DNA from: Branchipolynoe longqiensis
Lineage: Eukaryota > Annelida > Polychaeta > Phyllodocida > Polynoidae
DNA: 64,000 nt
NCBI GenBank assembly: GCA_030323885.1
Contig: CM059186.1
Location: forward strand, 165,351,417 to 165,415,416
Direction of reading: 5' to 3'
A program made the position numbers and the translations under genes. The notes under the pieces are model-generated. The model worked only from the letters and a program-made list of their open reading frames with translations, was not told the DNA's origin and made no database searches. This document shows, in pieces, positions 1 to 11,085 of the stretch (position 1 is its first letter; each line of letters starts with the position of its first letter).

Positions 1-94
1 GAGCATGCCCCGTCCTCCGCAGTTCGCCTGCAACACTGCTACACTATAGACCTTCTAAAAATTGTGTTATGTTGTGTGCCCATTACACATATGA

Positions 95-385
95 TTACAT
101 CTGTATGGAAATATATGTATATATGTGCATTATGTGCATATGTGTGTATAGATGGACATATGTGCATATATATGTATATAAATGTATAAAGGGATATAAA
201 TGTGTGTATAAACGTACATATGTGCATGTATGCATGTATATGCATACATTTGCATATATGTGTACATATGCATTTATGTGTATATATGTGTCAATACGTA
301 TGTATATCCATATATATATGAATATATATATATGAATATATTTGTATATATGTATATATATGTTTATATGTATATATAATGTAGG
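95..385. repeat. TATGTG/ATATGT microsatellite
   Basis: Alternating purine-pyrimidine DNA built from imperfect TATGTG, TGCATA and TATATG units. Open frames run on both strands because stop codons are rare in this unit; the predicted proteins are only Y, M, C, I, V and H runs. No gene is supported. Confidence 0.9.
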
Positions 386-387
386 TA

Positions 388-565
388 CCTATTGTCGTGG
401 GGTGATGAAAATGGGAAATATTGTGTCTAAGGAATCGAACCCGCATCACTTTCATTCCGGGTCAGTGTGCTACCCATTACACCATCTATCCCTCTTTCAC
501 TCTATTTAGGCTCACCTGTCCATGTGGCTCCTTGCCTGAGAAGTCAGTGCAGATTACGACACTCA
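388..565 (-). mobile_element. tRNA-derived SINE, family T, copy 1
   Basis: Read on the minus strand, positions about 500 to 430 give a tRNA-like head: an A-box-like TGGTGTAATGGGT, then a B box GGGTTCGATTCC. The same segment recurs, more decayed, at 718-898, with matching flanks on both sides of the head, so this is a dispersed SINE and not a lone tRNA gene. RNA polymerase III transcription would be expected of an active copy. A tRNA gene is excluded because the duplicated unit extends well past the tRNA on both sides. Confidence 0.7.
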
Positions 566-717
566 ATGCCCTGAAATTGTAAGTCTTTTAAATTGTCATG
601 TAATGCTTACAATTACATACAACGATCATACATTCAAGCAATGCACTTACATATGTATGTACACATGGTACACATGGTACCATACATCATAGCTTGTGTA
701 GGATCCAGGTCACTGCA

Positions 718-898
718 ATCAGTGTCGTGGGGGTGATGAAAATTGGAAATATTTTGCATAGAGCAGGAATCAAATTCAAATTTCTTGCATTCTGGTCGGT
801 ATGCTAAACATCAGACTAGCTAGGCTCCCTGATGTCACCACCATATCCACACCCACCTGTCTATGTGGTTCCTTGCCTGAGAGGTCAGTGCAGACTAC
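718..898 (-). mobile_element. tRNA-derived SINE, family T, copy 2 (decayed)
   Basis: Aligns along its length with 388-565: shared GTCGTGGGGGTGATGAAAAT at the left and CCTTGCCTGAGAGGTCAGTG at the right. The B box is damaged (GATTC changed), so the copy is probably silent. The 152 bases between the two copies show nothing recognisable. Confidence 0.65.
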
Positions 899-924
899 TA
901 GTACTACAATATGAGCACACCTCC

Positions 925-1056
925 ACATCTCCCCAGTTAACTATTTAAAATGCAAGTTATTTCAATCTAAAGCAACGTAGATTCCAACGATTAATCTTAT
1001 ATTATTGATCTCCTAAAATGGCAGAAACTCAAAACCACCGGACTACGCAACTTTAA
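925..1056 (+). mobile_element. TTAA-type MITE, family K, 3' fragment
   Basis: Matches the right third of the full-length family K copy at 9207-9542 and ends in the family terminus ACTACGCAACTTTAA. Family K ends are AGTTGCATAGTC next to TTAA, which fits Kolobok or piggyBac TTAA targeting. The left part is missing. Confidence 0.75.
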
Positions 1057-1126
1057 TTCGCACTCACACTGGGCAGCAGGAACCACTGGAGACGGCACGG
1101 CCATAGTATAATCACAAGCAATTTCA

Positions 1127-1772
1127 CCTCACCCAACCACCCAACCACCCAACCACCCAACCACCCAACCACCCAACCACCCAACCACCCAACCACCCAA
1201 CCACCCAACCACCCAACCACCCAACCACCCAACACCCAACCACCCAACCACCCAACCACCCAACCACCCAACCACCCAACCACCCAACCACCCAACCACC
1301 CAACCACCACCCACCCAACCACCCAACCACCCAACCACCCAACCACCCAACCACCCAACCACCCACCCAACCACCCAACCACCCAACCACCAACCACCCA
1401 ACCACCCAACAACCCAACACCCAACCACCCAACCACCCAACCACCCAAACCGCCCAACCGCCCAACCACCCAACCACCCAACCACCCACCCACCCAACCA
1501 CCCACCACCCACCACCCAACCACCCACCCAACCACCCACACCACCCAACCACCCCAACCACCCAACCACCCAACCACCCAACCACCCAACCACCCAACCA
1601 CCCAACCAACCAACCACCAACCACCCAACCACCACCAACCACCCAACCACCAACCACCCAACCACCCAACCACCCAACCACCCAACCACCCAACCACCCA
1701 ACCACCCAACCACCCAACCACCCAACCACCCAACCACCCAACCACCCAACAACCCAACCACCCAACCACCCA
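1127..1772. repeat. CCCAACCA octamer array, about 640 bp
   Basis: Roughly 80 units of the 8-mer ACCACCCA (TGGGTGGT on the other strand) with occasional one-unit slips such as ACACCC, ACCACCAAC and AACCAACC. All three minus-strand frames are open and give (GGWVVGWL)n because 8 bp steps through every frame without producing a stop. The G-rich strand alternates GGG and GG runs and could fold into quadruplexes. Not a gene. Confidence 0.95.
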
Positions 1773-2760
1773 CACCTTCTGCTGAAATGCCAGACCTGAT
1801 TAGGTGGCAGATTGGATCGAATGTCTTCCTCTGAGACCGCGCTATTATCAACATGGAAACCAAATTAATTTCCCAGAAATCCCCGCGGAAATAGCGTCGT
1901 GAAGAGTTACATTTCCCGCGTACAGTGATTACCTGAACTTCCTGGGTGTGCACCTTTTTTTTTGTTTCACACCGGCAAGAACATGTCAAGACAGGCGCAA
2001 AACTATTTGTCCCTGCAGTGGCTGGTCGGGAGATGTTGGGAGTTCCATACATCAACCGCCCTTAATGCTGCCACAGTGACATGGTTTTCTGTTTAGGGTT
2101 TGCTCCCTTAGCCTTCGGTTCTGCAAAGAACCTGTACCACAAGGCAGTGGTTTACAACTCTGCAAGGCAGGGGCATCAAACTCCCTGAGGTATTGCTATA
2201 CCTGCAATACCTGCATACAGTAAGTATGCATATATGCATATGTACCAACCGGGATGGCCGCTGTGGGGCCCTGAAGTAATATGCAGGCTACTATTCAAAG
2301 TTGCATGGTCCCAAGAAACATATTTGTTGTTGTTGTAAAATCCCAATGATTAGCTACTTTATTTTGATCCTACTTAGTAATGCAATAAAGTATCTTAGTC
2401 TCGGACATTTGATGATTTCATCGGATTACGGAGCTGTAATGATACTATCTTGCCAAGGCAGGAACCAATTACCAGACTCGTCTTCTCTTTCAAAGCACAG
2501 TAGGCTACAATTTTCCTGTCTTTTTCATCCCGACCAAGCCACCCGCAGAAAGAGTTTGTTAATTGTCGTGACGTTTTCATTGGAATCTACTGCGTATGTG
2601 TGAAGTGGATTTCTTATGTAGAGTATACTTTTCCATGTAGATTATATTTTTCCCCACAACTCTCTTAAGGAGAAACTGTCTTTGCGAGTCATTATGACAG
2701 TAAAAGTCATTATGACAGTAAAACTGGAGAAGTAGATCAGGAATCCACCCGCCTAATGCT
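1773..2760. other. No recognisable gene
   Basis: Ordinary mixed-composition DNA. Short open frames exist (for example 2301-2603) but none shows a recognisable motif or codon pattern, and I see no repeat shared with the rest of the window. Confidence 0.5.
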
Positions 2761-2775
2761 CTTTCGTGCCTACTT

Positions 2776-3278
2776 CTGTGCCGGTGTTGCAGTTTCCGTG
2801 GCACACTAGTTTGCGAGGGACACATACATTCAAATGCATTGTCAATGGCCGTGAGCAAATCTTCATACAGAAAAAGTCAAATATTTCTCAAATTACACCA
2901 CCTAGAAACAACCCACTTGGAACACATATAGAAAATATATTCAATGAATAGATTATATTAAATTTATAAGGGTAGGCTTCTGCACTTCTATTAATTTGGA
3001 ATAAAACTAATGTTTTGCACTGCGAGTACCGTCAAACTCAAGGCATTGTCAATGCTTGTGAGCAATCTTCATACAGAAAATACAGAAAAAGTGAAATATC
3101 TCTAAAACCACACCACCTAGAAACAAATCGTTTGGTACACATATAGAAAACATCTTTACCAAAAACATTATCTTAAATTCATAAGGTTAGTGACGATGCT
3201 GTTCGATTTTGATGCATGCACAGAAGCGATGTGTCCTTCGCAAACTGGTGTGCCGCGGAAACTGCAACACCGGTGTCA
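2776..3278. mobile_element. Inverted-repeat (foldback) element
   Basis: Two arms of about 50 bp face each other: 2776-2825 (GGTGTTGCAGTTTCCGTGGC and on) and the reverse complement of 3229-3278 (GGTGTTGCAGTTTCCGCGGC and on), matching at almost all positions, with a spacer of about 400 bp. No coding sequence lies inside. A non-autonomous TIR transposon is likely; the superfamily is unknown. Confidence 0.6.
2848..3190 (+). repeat. Internal direct duplication, about 130 bp units
   Basis: Segments 2848-2975 and 3058-3190 match (GTGAGCAATCTTCATACAGA, then the shared ACACCACCTAGAAACAA and ACACATATAGAAAA). They lie inside the spacer of the inverted-repeat element, so the element carries its own tandem duplication. 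Confidence 0.6.
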
Positions 3279-3612
3279 CAGTTTTAAAGAGTACCCGGTT
3301 TAAATCGGGGATTTTCGCAGTTCACAAGTATCAAAGTCAAATGGCAAGCCTGAAATCTTGTCTGATTTTCTGTCTTGCTTCTTTCTGGGGAGGAGCTCTC
3401 TGGAATTGTAGGACGAGAAAAGCAAGGATTCCTTCAAGAATTATTTTAGTGATTATTTTATGCTTGATTGCATATATTATCCTCTGCACTAACAAGTTAA
3501 CAAGCGATTAACAAGTTATTAAACGTGGGTAGAATCTCAATCAGGCAGAAAGGCATGTGCATGTGCATTGTGAAAAGCCCTGTTTTAAACCGCATACCCT
3601 TTTAAACTGTGA
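3270..3612. mobile_element. TIR element overlapping the right arm of its neighbour
   Basis: The left end GTGTCACAGTTTTAAAG followed by a GGTTTAAA segment is mirrored at 3577-3612 (reverse complement CTGTCACAGTTTAAAAGGG and on). The inverted arms are about 38 bp and the element about 340 bp. The frame at 3209-3511 crosses the end of the element and has no recognisable domain. Confidence 0.5.
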
Positions 3613-3719
3613 CAGCGGGCATACACTAATCAACATTTTGCTATAAAAATTGGCAAGTATTGCTCCCTACTGTCGTAAATTGGTATCGAGCTGTTATATG
3701 ATTGCAACACCATTTCATG

Positions 3720-4150
3720 TGTAAATGTGTATATGCGTATATGTGTGTATATGCATATGCGTATGTATGTGTCATTGTATGGTTGTATGTGTGCATGCGT
3801 GTATGTGAATAAATGCATATGTGAATATGCATGTATGTGCATATGGGTGTATGCGGATATATATATATATGTCTGTGCATTCATGTGTGTGCATGCATGT
3901 AGTGTATGTGTGTCTATGTATGTGGACATGTGTGTATGTGCATATGTGTATATGTATGCATGCACAGATGTGCATATATATATGTGTGTATATGTATCTG
4001 TGTCTATGCGTATGTGTATCAATCCATGTGTGTTTGTGTGTATGTGTGCATGTGGGTACATATGTACATCAGTATGCGTGTATGTATACACATGCGTGTA
4101 TGTTTATTTTTGGTATAGGTGTATACGAATAAAAGTATATATATATAGAA
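3720..4150. repeat. TATGTGTG/TATGCA microsatellite
   Basis: About 430 bp of imperfect TATGTG, TGTGCATG and TATATG units. Overlapping open frames on both strands are a composition effect. Confidence 0.9.
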
Positions 4151-4215
4151 TAATTATGTGAGACTTACCTGTGGTACAGTTGAACACATAATTGTTGTTT
4201 TACCGAGTTCTTGTT

Positions 4216-4513
4216 TTAGTACAGGGAGAGGTAGCACTTCCGTTCGAATCAATCTTTTACCAACTAATTACCAAAATTATGTCTTTAACTTTTAATTTCT
4301 TGCTTTTACCTTTCTTTACTTTCCTTGTTTTATTCCCTTTGGTAAACCAAAGTTCCCTTAATCACCATGGGTCAGGGTGGGCGGGAACTATCCTTATTTT
4401 ATAACGTTCACTATACTAAAAGAAGATTTGTAACTCACCTTTCCTATCGACCGCTCTCAGTGAGTTGGAAACGCCGATTGATTCAAACGGAAGTGCTATC
4501 TCTCCCTGTACTA
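4216..4513. mobile_element. 298-bp MITE with 38-bp inverted ends
   Basis: Left arm 4216-4253 begins TAGTACAGGGAGAGGTAGCA; the right arm 4476-4513 is its near-exact reverse complement. The interior is AT-rich with no coding capacity. TA lies at each boundary, so a TA-targeting superfamily is possible, but the family is not identified. Confidence 0.75.
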
Positions 4514-4514
4514 T

Positions 4515-4914
4515 AATTAGCCAGGAGGCTAATGGACCAGGTGAAATATATATATATGTACACTACAATGATAATATATACGAATCAATAACGGTGTGCG
4601 AATAGGCTCCCTCACTGCCCAATGTGACTTGCTGCTCAAATTCCACCCACAACTTACAATGAGAGGCATCGATGTTTACCCTTTGCCTTACTTGATTTCC
4701 AAAGATCGACATGTCCATGTCATTACCATATTTACGCCGACTGAAGACAACTGTTGCCAAATCACAGCCGACCCTTCTCCCAACCCTCTCCGTTAGGACG
4801 CTCCTTTCAGGTGTCACGTCAATGGATTTCCATGTAGCCGGGTACCCTGGCACCACAGCCCGGACCGGCACCCTGGCATTCCCTGCCTCTCGCTAAGTGC
4901 TTGTGTGAGATTTA
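4515..4914. other. No recognisable gene
   Basis: A short TA microsatellite near 4550, then mixed sequence. The overlapping short frames on both strands show no domain. Confidence 0.5.
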
Positions 4915-6050
4915 AAAGGTGATTCTTCCTCTTCCACGGCTCCTTCCCTCCACCCCACTTCCTCCCTCCCCTCCATCTACCACCCACACCTCTCCCCCTC
5001 ACTCGCTCTACCCCCCCCCCCCGCTTCCCCCTCTCTTACCCCTCTAGTACCTCAGCTCACCCCTCCCTTTCTTTGTCTACCATCGGACCTTCCCCTCCCC
5101 AATCCCCTATCCCTCTACCACTCCCCTTCCCGTCCCCCTCTATCCCACCCCATCTCCTCCGTCCCCTATCCCTCTACCACCTTTCTCCACCTCCCTCTGT
5201 CGCTCTAGCATCCCTTCCCTCTCTCCCCCTACCACCCCACCTCCAACTCCCCCTCTCCCTGTACCAAGCCCCCCCTCCAACTATACCACCTGACCTCTCC
5301 ACTCTCTCCCTCTACCACCCATAACCCCCTTTCCTCTACCACCTGTCCCCCTCCCTCTTACAACTACACCCCCCTCCCACTCTCCCTCTACCACCCCACC
5401 TCCCCTCTCCCTCTAGTACCTCACCCTCCCCTCTACCACCCACCTCCCCCTCCCCCTCTCCCTCTACCACCCCCTCTCCCCCTCTCCCTCTAGTACCTCA
5501 CCCCCCCCCTCTACCACCCCCCCTCCCCCTCTCCCTCTACCACCCCACCTCCCCCTCTCCCTCTAGTACCTCCCCCTCCCCTCTACCACCCACCTCCCCT
5601 CCCCCTCTCCCTCCACCCCACCTCCCCCTCTCCGTCTAGTACCCACCCTCCCTCTACCCCCCCCTCCCCTCTCCCTCTACCACCCCCCTCCCCCTCTCCC
5701 CTAGTACCTCCCCCTCCCCTCCCACCCCCCCCCCCTCTCCCTCTACCACCCCACCTCCCCCTCCAACCTTTACCAGCTGACCTCTCCCCTCCTCCTCACC
5801 CTCTATCACCCCTTCCTCCTCCACTCTCTTCCTCTACCACCCATAACCCCCTTTCCTCTACCACCCCTCCCACTCTCTCTTCCACCTCACCTCCCCCCTC
5901 CCTCTCCCTATTCCACACCCTCCCCTCCACCCTTTCCCTCTACTTCCTCCTCTACCCTCTCCCACTCCCACCACCCCGTCCCTCTACCACCCCACTCTCT
6001 CTCCCTCTCCCGCTCCCCTACCCATTCCCCCTCTCCCTCTCATGCCCGGC
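4915..6050. repeat. Polypyrimidine minisatellite, 1.1 kb
   Basis: The plus strand is almost entirely C and T with rare A. It is built from variable units around CTCCCCCTCTCCCTCTACCA. This mirror-type homopyrimidine DNA is the class able to form triplex (H-DNA) structures. The proline-rich 83-residue frame at 5073-5324 is a by-product. Confidence 0.9.
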
Positions 6051-6350
6051 CCCTCCGCCCCCGATCCAACCACTCCGCAACCCTAAAACTCTAGTTCAAA
6101 ACCGCAGCTTCACTACCGAGCTCAGGCACATCGACATCAGTCTGTGACACTGACAGTGTGAGTTGCACCCTCTAATAGTACCTTAATGCGCGGGTAGGGG
6201 GCGCCACCCGTGCGCCGCGGGAACAGACGCTGTAATTTGGCTCCGATTGCGTGGCGCCCTGGAAAAAAGACGAGGCCCAAGGCGTGTTTTCCCGCTGTAG
6301 TTGACACCGATTGGGGGAAGCGCAACTCCCCCTTATGTATGGATCTGGTT
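6051..6350. other. No recognisable gene
   Basis: Moderately GC-rich DNA leading into the satellite that follows. Overlapping frames on both strands (6137-6442, 6210-6467) have no domain features. Confidence 0.4.
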
Positions 6351-8300
6351 GTGACACCAACCGGCGGCGGTGGTGACAGTAACATGGCAGTGACAGTGAC
6401 AGCAGCATCGGCCTCCTTCATCATCACCCGACCTTCAGCCACTCATACCAAAGTGTGTGCATGGTAATGACAGTGACAGCGGCACTGTGTGTCGGCCCCA
6501 CTCACGTCATTGCTCCCGTCCCGGCCACATTGCCAAGTTATAATGTGTTAAAGTAACGACAGTGAAAGAAGGATGCGTCCTCCAAAGTCGAATGTGTGTA
6601 TGTGACGGGTAATGACAATGACAACAACACGTGCCCCCACCCCACTACACCTCCCCAGTATCATGGTGTCTATAAGTATAAGGCTGTGTATCCATAGAAT
6701 GTTCCCTTGTAATGTGTTCCCTTGTAGTGTGTTCCCATGGGACATTGGTCCCTTGTTCCCTTGTTCCCTTGTTCCCTTGTTCCCACTGTTCCCACTGTTC
6801 CCACTGTTCCCACTGTTCCCACTTGTTCCCTTGTTCACTTGTTCACTTGTTCCCTTGTTCCCTTGTTCCATTGTGCCATTGTGCCATTGTGCCATTGTGC
6901 CATTGTGTCCTTGTGCATTTGTGTCCTTGTGTGCTTGTATGACCTTGCGACCTTGCAACATTGCTACCTTGCTACCCTGTGATGTGCCACACAGACAATG
7001 AACATGTTCAATCTCTATGTTCCCGGTAAGTATGTCACATGTGCCATACACAAGGCCATACAGTCCCAGGGTCCAACCTATGGGAACAGCCACTAAGGAA
7101 AACCCAAGTTCATCATTGTCTTGGCGCATCGCAAGGTCACAAGTGAACACGGAACAAGGGAACATGCCACAAAGGAACAGTTTATGGACAAATGGCTTCA
7201 GAGGTGCGTAATGAGTGACAACAGCATGACTTGCGACTTTACCCAATCCCACCACCACGTCACATCCATAGGACCAAGGTGTATATGTGCTAGGCAATGT
7301 CAGTGACAGCAGCATGCCCTTCCACACCCCCACCCCCTGCATCACCTTCGCAATACCAAATTATCTGAGAGATGTAATGACAGTGACAAAAACATCTCTC
7401 ACCCCTACATCCATCCTCGCATCACCTATACAGTACCAAGGTGTATGTGTGAAAGGTGATATAATGGCAGTGGCAGCAGCATATTCCCCCCTCCCTTACA
7501 CATCCACACCCACACCCACATCACCTCCACAGTACCAAGTTGTATCTGTGACAGGAAATTTCAGTGACAACAACTTGTGCCTCGCCCCCACCACCATCCC
7601 ACATCACCGCCGCAATAGCAAGGTGTACACGTGTGATAGGTAATGACAGTGGCAACAACATGTACTTCGCCCCCACCATCACCCCCCCCCCCCCCACCCC
7701 AACTCCCACATCAGCTACCCAGCTCCCCAGTACCAAGGTGTATCTCTAAGAAGTAAGGTCAGTGACAACAACATGTGCATCGGTCCCGATGTCCACCCCA
7801 TCCCCCATCCCCACACAACCTCTACAGTTCCAAGGTGTATGTGTGAAAGGTAATGACAGAGACAACAACAGGTGCATAGCCAACCCCCACCCCACCCCCA
7901 CATCACCTCCACAACACCAAGGTGTGTCCTTGAAAGGCAATATCAGTGACAACAACATGTCCTTCGCCCCCACGCCAACCCCCACATCACCTCCACAATA
8001 CCAAGGTGTGTGTGATCGGTAAGGACAATGACAACAACATGTGCCTGGCCCCCTCCCTCACCCCGACCATCACTCCCACAGAACCTATCCAGTACCATGA
8101 TGTATCTGTAAGAAGTAAGTAACACTGATGACAACAACATGTGCATCGCCCCCATCCCCAGTCCCACCCCCACATCACCTCTACAGTACCAAGGTGAAGG
8201 CCCTACCTATGGAAAGTAATTCCAGTGACAGCATGATGTGCTTCGCCCCTCCCCGACCCCACACACATCCCACATACATCACCTCTCGAGTACCAATGTA
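6351..8300. repeat. Degenerate ~100-bp satellite (TGACAGTGACAACAACATGTG core)
   Basis: Successive units carry a TAATGACAGTGACAACAACA core, then a C-rich stretch (GCCCCCACCCC), then CATCACCTCCACAGTACCAA and GGTGTATGTGTGA. Units are clear at 7270-8250 and weaker at 6361-6680; spacing is about 90-110 bp with much divergence. An orphan unit sits at about 8868-8910. The short proline- and threonine-rich frames on either strand are satellite shadows. Confidence 0.8.
6718..6985 (+). repeat. 8/9-bp minisatellite inside the satellite
   Basis: Blocks follow one another: CCCTTGTT (8-mer), GTTCCCACT (9-mer), again CCCTTGTT or CACTTGTT, then CCATTGTG (8-mer), then degenerate CTTGTG units. Each block is locally homogeneous. 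Frames such as 6612-7001 translate it as (LFPCSLVP)n and are not genes. Confidence 0.9.
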
Positions 8301-8413
8301 AAGTTTTCCGATATTTTGAGATATGGGATATGGAGAACTCTGCTATAATAAATTGCAACTTGTCTATAAACTGGTAAATGGTATGTCAAACCAAAGGCAT
8401 ATAAGGTATATGT

Positions 8414-8846
8414 GGTGTTGGTGATCCATTACTAATGGAGGTTAGAAATTGTGTGTCAATATAGTAGAGAGAGAGGGTCACTTCTTGACCTGAGAGAGGG
8501 GCACTTCTTGACATGTGGGACAGTCTTTGGGAAGTCTCCTCACATACCCCCTCCCCTCCAAGTGTTATTTACGGATCACTGCACACCAGACACAACAGGG
8601 TACTGTAGCCAGATCTAACCTTGCCTTGGTTACAAGGATATTGAACCCTCATTGGTGGATAGAGGAATACCTGTTAGTGATTGGAAGACTGGATCATGTG
8701 ATCACCACCATCTTGGATTCTAAAAGCTATATATATAATAAACTAAGCAAGCTCCTTCTGGTTCCTTCTGCACACTCGATATCTTGCCTTCCTTCTCTAT
8801 ACTTGCCTGTAGTGATTTCCTAGTTAACCTGCCTACACAACCACAG
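8414..8846 (+). mobile_element. Possible solo LTR
   Basis: About 430 bp with LTR-like layout: it starts TGTTGG, has a TATATATA box-like run and overlapping AATAAA-like signal near 8730-8740, a pyrimidine-rich section, and ends near ACAACCACA. No coding region of an LTR element is next to it and I could not prove a target-site duplication. The call rests on layout alone. Confidence 0.3.
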
Positions 8847-9206
8847 CTGCTGGCGTCGACTTTACACCAAGGTGATGACAGTGACATGTGTTCCCTACTC
8901 CCGCACCAGAGATGTGTGTGGCAGAGACATGTTGCGATAACCCGCTATATGAGATGTTCCAGTCAGTGGATAGACGATACCTAGGCCTGACTTGGTGCAT
9001 GCGCACCTTGCAGAAGAAACCTCGCCCGTGTTCCAATGTGCCGCCAGCTGTCCACTAAGTGCCATATTATCGCCCACCTCCCCCAGTCATGAGCCCCAGC
9101 CGGCCATGTGGAGCAGTCGAGGGTGTTACTCTTAGCAAAGCATATGGCGCCGTGCTCTATCTATGGAGATATCCTGTTTGTAACGACGATCGGAAAAGGT
9201 ATAATG
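8847..9206. other. No recognisable gene
   Basis: Contains one orphan unit of the 6.4-8.3 kb satellite (GGTGATGACAGTGACATGTG near 8872). Otherwise unremarkable. Confidence 0.4.
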
Positions 9207-9542
9207 TTAAAGTTGCATAGTCCGATAAAAACATCTAATTTTCAAAACGAAAACAATTATCTAGTTTTGATTCTACATATCTAACTTAGCCACTGGTGCA
9301 CTTATTAAACATTTATCACACCATAGAAGGGAATAGAGACAATTTAATAGAACCTGTTAGTGCAGAAGCCTATGGTGTCAGAGTTTTGGCGTAATTGCCA
9401 ACATTAATTTTGCATGGTTGCCCATCAAATATCTCAATGGTTAGCCATTTAAAATAAAAGTTACTTTAAAATAGAGTAAGGTAGATTATAATGATCAACC
9501 TAATATATTTATCTAAAAAACTATCAGACTATGCAACTTTAA
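9207..9542 (+). mobile_element. TTAA-type MITE, family K, full length (336 bp)
   Basis: Starts TTAAAGTTGCATAGTC and ends GACTATGCAACTTTAA, so the inverted ends abut TTAA on both sides, the target signature of Kolobok and piggyBac elements. The interior is AT-rich and non-coding. This is the best reference copy in the window; others lie at 925, 12660, 14043, 15120, 15804, 48183, 63367 and 63727. The TTAAAG start recalls Kolobok T2 MITEs, an inference from memory of that family. Confidence 0.85.
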
Positions 9543-9570
9543 TAGGGGAGTTCACGTTATATTTATGAGC

Positions 9571-9645
9571 AGGCGAGATGGGCGAATGATTTTGAGCGTC
9601 CATCTTCCGCTTTGGTAGATGGTGGGATTCGAATCCATGGGAACT
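9571..9645 (+). mobile_element. SINE head, type B (tRNA-like, fragment)
   Basis: GGGCGAATGATTTTGAGCGT starts a tRNA-like head with an extended variable arm and the B box GGATTCGAATCC. The same head starts the SINEs at 31431 and 54199. Here the body is missing: the sequence switches at about 9640 (CCATGG) into the reverse-oriented body of another SINE. Confidence 0.7.
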
Positions 9646-9885
9646 TTATAGTGTTGTCCCACTGGGAAATCAGACTGCCAGCAACATGACCTGATATCCC
9701 ACTCACTCACATTATACTGACACTGAGCTAACCAGTCCTTGCCCTGTCATATTAATGAAAACCGCCCGGCTAGGAAGCGACAAGGATCACTTTTGTAAGT
9801 CATTGGTTTGACTCAACCAGGGAGCGAACTCCCGACCTTCAGCATAGGAAGCCTTTATAGAGCTGGCCATGTACTGGACTGTTCT
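9646..9885 (-). mobile_element. SINE, type A head, 3' truncated
   Basis: Read on the minus strand: a damaged tRNA-like head near 9870-9820, then GTTTGACTC-complement (GAGTCAAACCAATGACTTAC), then the common SINE body (GGACTGGTTAGCTCAGTGTC, then the GATATCAGGTCATG segment). It stops where the type B head begins. Confidence 0.75.
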
Positions 9886-9892
9886 GGTTATA

Positions 9893-10205
9893 CCGGACGC
9901 GGTGGCACAATCGGTAAGAGTGCAAGCTTCCTGTGCGGAAGGTCGAAAGTTCTAATCCCGCCCGAGTCAACGCAATGACTTACTAACTTGATATTAGTTG
10001 CTACCCAGCCTGGTGCTCGGCATTTACTAGAATAGGGAAATGGCTTGTTAGCTCAGTATCAGGAAAAGGTGACCCAGTGGAAAACTGGGTCATGGTGATC
10101 GGGGCCTGGTATCCCAATGGGGCAGCACTAAAAAGTCGTCATGGGTACACACTGTCACAAGTCAGTACCCACCCTGATGTGAGGTGAAACAACAATGAGC
10201 AAACA
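9893..10205 (+). mobile_element. SINE, type A head, near full length
   Basis: The head CCGGACGCGGTGGCACAATC has an A-box region and a decayed B box (GTTCTAATCC). It runs into GAGTCAACGCAATGACTTAC, the common body, and a degraded tail. Seven or more copies of the body occur in the window, so this is a major SINE family. The expected role is a non-autonomous retroposon copied by a LINE; no partner LINE was found. Confidence 0.8.
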
Positions 10206-10488
10206 AATCATCAAGGTTGCCCTACTAGTATTCTTCTTCTTTTGGCCTTAGTGATACTATCAACTTCGACTGCTGCTGTTCTTAGCCGCACCATTGGGAA
10301 GTCTTTGAGTTACTGTTTATACCAAAACGAGATAGAGAGACTGAGAGAGCGGCGGAGGAGGAGGTTCGGGAGGGGGGGAGCTGATGTAGCTTAGAGCCTT
10401 TTCATTATTCATAGTTGTCTAGAGATGATCAGATCCTGCTATGATAGCTCAAAGTTGCCGATATCTCTGTAAGCGCATGACTAATCAG
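10206..10488. other. No recognisable gene
   Basis: Mixed sequence with a short GGAGG-rich stretch near 10350. Confidence 0.4.
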
Positions 10489-10491
10489 TAA

Positions 10492-11085
10492 AGTGCCTGT
10501 CACACCTTACCGGATTGAGTATCGGACACAACTAGACAAAGGATTTTCTAGTCCAGTGGTGTTCGGTATCAAAATGTACCAAAATGTGTCGAAATGTTGC
10601 GCTATCGGGTCAAAGGCCACCGGATGAAACGGATGCTAAATGGACAAGGAACATACATTAACGAATAGCCACTGGATGATAACCAGACAATAACCGGACA
10701 ACAACTGAATGTCAAACGGACGGACCGAACATCAACCGGACACATACCAGACTGTTCACGGATACGGCGAAAGCATATAAAAACCCAACAGACCAAATTC
10801 CTGCAACACCATCAACAGACTCTGCAGGAAGAAAACCGGAGATGTAACGGATGGGTACTGGACATGAACCAGACAAAACGGACTAAACAGACTTAAAACG
10901 GACACCAACCATACACATCAGTCCGGCAGTGTCCGGTACAAGTTTTGTGCATGTTCAAAACTTGCCACCGTACACACCGGACAACGCCGGATGCCAACCA
11001 TATATAAACCAGACATTGACGTATTTCACCAGACAGTGTCCGGTTTCTATCCATTTCCCCAATCCGGTAAGGTGTGACTGAGCCT
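10492..11085. mobile_element. PIF/Harbinger-like MITE, family H, CGGACA subtype (594 bp)
   Basis: Ends AGTGCCTGTCACACCTTACC and, reverse complemented, AGGCTCAGTCACACCTTACC; the inverted match continues through CGGATTG. TAA flanks both sides (10489-10491, 11086-11088), the TWA duplication of PIF/Harbinger. The termini resemble the rice mPing end GGCCAGTCACAATGG. The interior is filled with CGGACA, AACGGA and ACCGGA motifs, with a central near-palindrome at 10942-10961. There is no coding capacity; the frame at 10602-10796 is a by-product. Confidence 0.85.

Noticed and set aside
427..500. Functional tRNA gene
   Set aside because: The tRNA-like segment is part of a longer unit repeated at 718-898, so it is a SINE head.
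1053..2055. Glycine- and tryptophan-rich minus-strand proteins of 213-308 residues
   Set aside because: All three frames of the 8-bp array give the same type of product; no start or codon pattern supports a gene.
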